A program made the position numbers and the translations under genes. Below the pieces are notes generated by a model. The model searched no databases, had not been told where the DNA came from, and saw only the letters and a program-made list of their open reading frames with translations. 18,815 bases of DNA, taken from the NCBI GenBank assembly GCA_017620115.1, contig JAFZRB010000333.1, positions 1 through 18,815 of the forward strand. The letters run 5' to 3'. The stretch comes from Clostridia bacterium. Lineage in GTDB: Bacteria > Bacillota > Clostridia > Christensenellales > Aristaeellaceae. This document shows, piece after piece, positions 15,432 through 18,815 of the stretch (positions are counted from its first letter, which is position 1; every line of letters starts with the position of its first letter).

Positions 15432-16484
15432 CTATTCGCCGGTGGCTTCGGCGGCGCTGGAGCGGATGAGCGCGCTCAGCAGACGCTCGTTCGTGGCGAC
15501 CGCTCCAAGGCCGATGGCCACGTCGTCCTGCGGATGCCGGCTCATGGTCACGGTCAGGCCCGTCTCTCTGCGCAGGCGCTTGTCCAGTCCATCCAGCAGC
15601 GCGCCGCCGCCGGTCAGCTGAATGCCCCGCTCGCGGATATCCGCCGACAGCTCCGGCGGAATGTTGTAAAGCGCGTTGCGGATGGCGTCCACGATGCGCT
15701 GTACCGGCTCGTCCAGCGCGCGCTTGATGTCCTGCGCGGAAACCTGGATGGAGGCCGGCGCGCCGCTCACGGCGTCCTTGCCCTTCAACAGCACCGGATC
15801 GTCGTCCGCGTCGATGTTTTCCTCGCTCGCGGTGCCCACCTCGCGCTTGAGCTGCTCCGCGGTGCGCATGCCGATGACCACCTTCTTCTCGCGCCAGAAC
15901 CAGCGCACGATGGCCTCGTCCATATCCTGCCCGCCGAAAAAGAGCTTGCGCAGCGCCACGATGCTGTTCATGCTCAGCACGGCGATTTCCGTGACGCCGC
16001 CCCCCAGCGAGATGATCAACGTGCCGCGCGGCTTGGCGATATCCAGATCCGCGCCGATGGCCGCGGCGACCGGCGTGCGCAGCGCCGCCACGCGCTTCGC
16101 GCCCGTGGCGTTCATGGCCTGGAAGAGCGCCGCGCGCTCCACCTTCGTCGCGCCGCCGGAAAGGCCCGCTACCAGCGTGGCCTTGTCCATCGGCTTCTTG
16201 CGGCCCGTGGCCTTTTCGGCCAGCGCCACCATCAAAAGCGCCGTGAGCTCGACGTCGGCCACCGCGCCGAACTGCACCGGCGAGATCAGTTCGGTATCCC
16301 GCGCCGTCCGGCCGGACATGGAGCGCGCCTCCTGGCCCACCGCCAGAACCTCCTGCATGTTTTCCGCGTTGACGAGCACGCAGGTAGGCTCGCGCAGGGC
16401 CACCCCGTCCTCCGAATTCAGAAAGATCGACGTCTGCATCGTGCCCACGTCGACGCCTATTCCCTCAGCACCAAATAGCGGCAT
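15432..16484 (-). CDS. mreB: MreB-family actin-like protein with degenerate ATP site
   Basis: Bacterial actin homologue that organises side-wall synthesis under the membrane; 350 residues, a normal length. The overall fold signature is clear: GIGVDVGTMQTS (8-19), VAAAIGADLDIAKPRGT, LGGGVTEIAVLSM (160-172), GGQDMDEAIV, IGMRTAEQLKREVG and LTGGGALLDGLDK. However, the nucleotide motifs depart from canonical MreB. The usual IEEP before AAAIG is LRTP (135-138), and the DIGGGT phosphate-2 loop is SLGGGV (Ser159, Val164). GGAGG lies six bases before the ATG. It follows maf by 17 bases and precedes mreC by 50 bases, the standard mreB position. It may be a non-hydrolysing MreB or an Mbl-like paralogue. 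Confidence 0.9.
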   Translation of the reverse strand: MPLFGAEGIGVDVGTMQTSIFLNSEDGVALREPTCVLVNAENMQEVLAVGQEARSMSGRTARDTELISPVQFGAVADVELTALLMVALAEKATGRKKPMDKATLVAGLSGGATKVERAALFQAMNATGAKRVAALRTPVAAAIGADLDIAKPRGTLIISLGGGVTEIAVLSMNSIVALRKLFFGGQDMDEAIVRWFWREKKVVIGMRTAEQLKREVGTASEENIDADDDPVLLKGKDAVSGAPASIQVSAQDIKRALDEPVQRIVDAIRNALYNIPPELSADIRERGIQLTGGGALLDGLDKRLRRETGLTVTMSRHPQDDVAIGLGAVATNERLLSALIRSSAAEATGE

Positions 16485-16501
16485 ATCTGTCCTCCGGCTT
16501 T

Positions 16502-17083
16502 TCAGCCCAGCATTTCATCAAGTATATCCCGAAGGCGCTCCGTCGGCAGGCCGATGACGTTGTTGAAAGAGCCCTCGAACGCCTCCACAAACGCCCCCGC
16601 ACCGCCCTGAATGGCGTATGCGCCCGCCTTGTCGCGCGGCTCGCCCGTGGCGACGTACGCGCGAAGCTCATCCTCAGTCAGCGCGCGGAAAACCACCCGC
16701 GTGCCAACCGCGCACAGCGCGCGCCGGCCCGTTCGGGTGTCGGTCACGCACAGCCCGGTGAACACGTCGTGGGCGCGGCCTGAAAGCGCGCGCAGCATGT
16801 CCATGGCTTCGGCGTCGTCAGCCGGTTTGCCCAGCGTGCGGCCGTCCAGCGCCACCAGCGTGTCCGCTGCGATGACCACGGCGTCCGGGCAGAGCGCGCA
16901 GGCCGCGTCCGCTTTTCGACGAGCCAGCTCACGAACCTGTTCCTCCGGCGCGCCGAACGCCGTTTCATCCACATCGGTCGTGCAGACGTCGAATTCATAG
17001 CCCATTTTCGCCAGCAATTCACGCCGCCTCGGCGAGCCGGACGCCAGCACGATCCGGCGCCCGCGGTTTCGGGTTTCGGTCAT
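16502..17083 (-). CDS. maf: Maf family nucleotide pyrophosphatase
   Basis: Cytoplasmic house-cleaning nucleoside triphosphate pyrophosphatase; relatives hydrolyse dTTP, UTP or modified nucleotides, and Maf affects septum formation in Bacillus. It has 193 residues, the normal size. Motifs are LASGSPRRRELL (13-24) at the nucleotide loop, AADTLVALDGRTLGKPAD (72-89) with the catalytic acid region, VFTG (107-110) and DKAGAYAIQG (151-160). The open frame continues to 17335, but the ATG at 17083 starts directly before the first family strand, has GGGAG ten bases upstream and lies downstream of the promoter; a longer form would run through the promoter. First gene of the cell-shape operon, as is common in Firmicutes. 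The radC gene that often follows is missing. Confidence 0.95.
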   Translation of the reverse strand: MTETRNRGRRIVLASGSPRRRELLAKMGYEFDVCTTDVDETAFGAPEEQVRELARRKADAACALCPDAVVIAADTLVALDGRTLGKPADDAEAMDMLRALSGRAHDVFTGLCVTDTRTGRRALCAVGTRVVFRALTEDELRAYVATGEPRDKAGAYAIQGGAGAFVEAFEGSFNNVIGLPTERLRDILDEMLG

Positions 17084-17150
17084 AAACAAGTCTCTCCCGC
17101 GTATGCTTTCGCGCGCCGTCCGCACCGATGGACACACGACGCCTTTTACT

Positions 17151-17179
17151 ATTATAGCATACTCTGGCGCAAGATGAAA
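17151..17179 (-). promoter_or_regulatory. Extended -10 sigma-A promoter of the maf-mreBCD-mrdA-minD-rodA operon
   Basis: On the minus strand a perfect TATAAT (17156-17151) is preceded by TGC, an extended -10 element. A TTTCAT lies 17 bases upstream (17179-17174) as a weak -35 box. It lies about 70 bases before the maf start, and no other clear promoter is seen further down, so it probably serves all seven genes. Confidence 0.75.
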
Positions 17180-17223
17180 CCATCTAATTAAAAACGCCTG
17201 TAAATTATCAGAATTTCCAGATT

Positions 17224-17261
17224 GCCGCCGCCTGCCGTCAACTGGCAGGATAGCCGGCGGC
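17224..17261. promoter_or_regulatory. Inverted repeat overlapping the spoIVB promoter
   Basis: CCTGCC (17231-17236) and GGCAGG (17244-17249) form a perfect stem with a 7-base loop. An outer GCCGCCG (17224-17230) pairs with CGGCGGC (17255-17261) across a 5-base bulge. There is no T-run, so it is a poor terminator. Its right arm covers the proposed -35 box of spoIVB, so it could be a protein-binding site. No specific regulator is recognised. Confidence 0.4.
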
Positions 17262-17277
17262 GCGCCGCGGCATTCTA
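17248..17277 (+). promoter_or_regulatory. Candidate sigma-G (forespore) promoter of spoIVB
   Basis: GGATA (17248-17252), an 18-base spacer and CATTCTA (17271-17277) fit the Bacillus sigma-G pattern (GMATR, 18 bases, CATNMTA) with one mismatch in the -35 box. It lies 36 bases before the start codon and just before the AAGGA ribosome site. spoIVB is a sigma-F/sigma-G gene in Bacillus, so the match is in the expected place. No sigma-A-type promoter is seen there. Confidence 0.6.
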
Positions 17278-17313
17278 ATGGGGCGAAACGGCGCAGGAAG
17301 GATCTGATTCGAC

Positions 17314-18600
17314 ATGGAAAAAGCTTCTGATTCACGAAAGAAGGCGCTCGGCTGGCTGACGGCGGCGTTCGCGGCGCTGCTGCTCTCCTCCGGGCCGGTG
17401 AGGCAGCTGAGCGCGCTGCCCGATCTCATCCGCATTTCGGAAGGCGCGACGGCGCGGATCGAGCTGGGCTGGCCCATGACGGCCGCCGTGAGGCAGGACG
17501 AGCCGGTGCTTTCCAGCCTGAGCGAGACGCTCAGCGACGCGACGCAGGTAAGCCTCACGGCTGAACGCGAGGGCGAGGCGTCCGTCACGTTCCGCCTGCT
17601 GGGCATCCTGCCCCTGCGAACGGTCGATGTCTCGGTGGACGGCGCGCGGACCGTGGCGCCGGGCGGGCAGTCGGTGGGCATCGCGCTGGCCACGCAGGGC
17701 GTAGTGGTGGTCGGGCTGAGCGATCCGGGCGGCAGCATTCCCGGCCCCGCGCGGCTTGCGGGCGTGAAGCCGGGCGACGTGATCAGCGCGGTGGACGGCG
17801 CGCCGCTCGAAAACGCCGAAGCGCTCACGCGGCGCGTGGCGGACGGCGCGCCCCTCTCCCTCACGCTGCGGCGCGGCGGGCAGGTGTCCACGATCGACGT
17901 CACCCCGACCGCGGACGCCGGCGGCGCGTACCGCCTTGGCCTGTGGGTGCGCGACAGCACCGCGGGCATCGGCACGATGACCTTCTACGATCCCGAAACC
18001 AGCGGCTACGGCGCGCTGGGTCACGCCGTGACCGACCCCGACACCGGCATCACCCTGCCCGTGCGCCGGGGCGATCTGATGGAGAGCGCCGTCACAGCCA
18101 TCGAGCCGGGCAAAAAGGGCGAACCGGGCGAACTCGTCGGCCATTTCACGCCGGAGAGCCGCGTGCTGGGCAGCATACTGGCCAACACCCCGCTGGGCAT
18201 CTACGGCGAGCTGAGCGAACCGCTTACGAATGAATTGTTCCCCGGCGGCGTGCCGGTTATGTCCTCCGGCGAGGTCCGACCCGGCCCGGCGCAGCTTTTG
18301 ACCACGCTGGACGACGGCGGCGTGCGCGCCTACGACTGCGAGATCGTGAAGCTGACCGGCTCGACGAACGCCGAGCGCAGCTTCGTGCTGCGGGTGACCG
18401 ACCCCGAGCTGCTGCGGCGCACCGGCGGCATCGTTCAGGGCATGAGCGGCAGCCCGGTTTTGCAGGAAGGCCGGCTGGCCGGCGCGGTGACGCACGTGTT
18501 CGTGAGCGACCCCACGCGGGGGTATGGGGTTTTTATTGAGAATATGATTGAAACGATGGAGGAGACGGTGGAAGAGGCGGCGCTGGAGAGACGGAATTAG
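17314..18600 (+). CDS. spoIVB: SpoIVB sporulation serine peptidase
   Basis: Forespore-secreted PDZ serine protease of the S55 family. In Bacillus it crosses into the space between the forespore membranes and cleaves SpoIVFA, which releases pro-sigma-K processing in the mother cell. The protein has 428 residues, a normal length. A hydrophobic signal/anchor is at 11-27, and the PDZ domain is around 118-185 (RLAGVKPGDVISAVDG). The peptidase domain begins at about 215, with His237 in GALGHAVTD, Asp363 in RVTDPELL and Ser378 in GIVQGMSGSP as the catalytic triad, almost the same positions as in Bacillus subtilis. AAGGA lies eleven bases before the ATG. It is divergent from maf. Its TAG stop lies inside the first heptad of the repeat array. 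It indicates that the organism can sporulate. Confidence 0.96.
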   Translation: MEKASDSRKKALGWLTAAFAALLLSSGPVRQLSALPDLIRISEGATARIELGWPMTAAVRQDEPVLSSLSETLSDATQVSLTAEREGEASVTFRLLGILPLRTVDVSVDGARTVAPGGQSVGIALATQGVVVVGLSDPGGSIPGPARLAGVKPGDVISAVDGAPLENAEALTRRVADGAPLSLTLRRGGQVSTIDVTPTADAGGAYRLGLWVRDSTAGIGTMTFYDPETSGYGALGHAVTDPDTGITLPVRRGDLMESAVTAIEPGKKGEPGELVGHFTPESRVLGSILANTPLGIYGELSEPLTNELFPGGVPVMSSGEVRPGPAQLLTTLDDGGVRAYDCEIVKLTGSTNAERSFVLRVTDPELLRRTGGIVQGMSGSPVLQEGRLAGAVTHVFVSDPTRGYGVFIENMIETMEETVEEAALERRN

Positions 18601-18629
18601 CAATTAGCAATGAGCAATGAGCAATTAGT
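18595..18629. repeat. Five tandem AATTAGC/AATGAGC heptads
   Basis: Five heptads follow without gaps: AATTAGC, AATTAGC, AATGAGC, AATGAGC, AATTAGT. The first provides the TAG stop of spoIVB (18598-18600). On the other strand the last provides a TAA (18627-18625) that ends the leucine-rich-repeat frame. Because seven is not a multiple of three, successive TAG/TGA triplets fall in all three forward frames. It is the same unit as at 810-892. Confidence 0.85.
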
Positions 18630-18815
18630 AATTTGAAAAGAGCTCCCGTCCGGGCGGGCGGGAGCTTGAAGCGCGGGGCAGCCGTTCAGCCGGTCGTGCG
18701 CGTCGGGACAGGTGCCGTTTGAGGTTGGGGCGGGAGGCAAAGGCGTCTTCGCCAATCTCTGTCACGCCGTCCGGAATCGTTATGTTCGTCAGTCTGGAGC
18801 AAAATGAAGACGCAC
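18625..18815 (-). CDS. C-terminal end of a BspA-type leucine-rich-repeat protein (partial, possibly frameshifted)
   Basis: Read leftward from the window edge, the frame starting at 18813 encodes a typical BspA-like LRR_5 repeat: SSFCSRL, TNITIPDGVTEIGEDAF, ASRPNLK. These repeats occur in large surface proteins of gut bacteria that bind host or microbial ligands. After PNLK the in-frame reading becomes an Arg/Ser/Pro-rich stretch (RHLSRRARPAERLPRAS) that runs straight through the terminator hairpin and only stops in the heptad repeat. In a neighbouring frame a TGA at 18688-18686 would end the protein 20 bases before the hairpin, so a one-base shift near 18715 is plausible. Too short to infer more; most of the gene is outside the window. 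Confidence 0.6.
   Translation of the reverse strand, partial: ASSFCSRLTNITIPDGVTEIGEDAFASRPNLKRHLSRRARPAERLPRASSSRPPGRELFSNY
18641..18666 (-). terminator. Terminator hairpin, best for leftward transcription
   Basis: AGCTCCCGTCC (18641-18651) pairs with GGGCGGGAGCT (18656-18666) across a GGGC loop, with one G-T wobble. On the minus strand it is followed by CTTTTC, a short U-tract, so it most likely ends the leftward leucine-rich-repeat gene. It could also halt rightward transcription of spoIVB, though with no U-run. Confidence 0.7.

Noticed and set aside
17084..17335. A longer N-terminus for Maf starting at 17335
   Set aside because: The added 84 residues run through the TATAAT promoter, overlap the spoIVB start and have no family likeness; the ATG at 17083 has its own ribosome site.
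18595..18629. CRISPR-like repeat array
   Set aside because: The units are 7 bases, directly adjacent and without spacers, and no cas gene is present.

Overview
The window looks like chromosome from a GC-rich, endospore-forming member of the Clostridia (Bacillota), possibly a gut or rumen lineage. The support is a SpoIVB-type sporulation protease with a candidate sigma-G promoter, a clostridial-style maf-mreBCD-mrdA-minD-rodA cluster, several near-consensus vegetative promoters with AGGAGG-like ribosome sites, and surface-protein families common in gut Clostridia (GLUG repeats, phosphodiester glycosidase, BspA-type leucine-rich repeats). The lineage is inferred from gene content only; no 16S or other marker is present. 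No tRNA, rRNA, CRISPR array, transposase or phage gene is visible, and no gap between genes exceeds 300 bases.

Left part (1-3850). The 3' part of a diacylglycerol/lipid kinase gene runs rightward. It meets a leftward three-gene operon for carbohydrate metabolism: a sugar phosphate isomerase/epimerase, a Gfo/Idh/MocA oxidoreductase and a second isomerase/epimerase, read from a strong promoter at 3793-3821. The two units converge on a terminator hairpin nested inside an inverted AATTAGC heptad repeat, which supplies both stop codons.

Middle part (3988-9019). Four rightward genes encode an exported cysteine-rich GLUG-repeat protein, a membrane-anchored phosphodiester glycosidase (own promoter at 4871-4899), a membrane-anchored protein of unknown function and arginyl-tRNA synthetase. 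A hairpin at 9046-9089 separates argS from the convergent cell-shape operon.

Cell-shape operon (17083 down to 9100). From an extended -10 promoter at 17151-17179 the leftward order is maf, mreB, mreC, mreD, mrdA (PBP2), minD, rodA. Gaps are short and mrdA/minD overlap by 4 bases. This is the elongasome: cytoskeleton (MreB), membrane adaptors (MreC, MreD), transpeptidase (PBP2) and SEDS glycosyltransferase (RodA), plus the division-site ATPase MinD. minC and minE are absent, MreB has lost several residues of the ATP site, MreC carries a Pro/Thr-rich tail and PBP2 is unusually long.

Right part (17221-18815). Divergent from maf, spoIVB has a candidate forespore (sigma-G) promoter overlapping an inverted repeat. 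Its stop lies in a second array of the same heptad repeat. Beyond it lies the end of a leftward BspA-type leucine-rich-repeat gene that may carry a frameshift. I see no clearly new multi-gene system. The items most worth a second look are the degenerate MreB ATP site and the heptad repeats that end genes.
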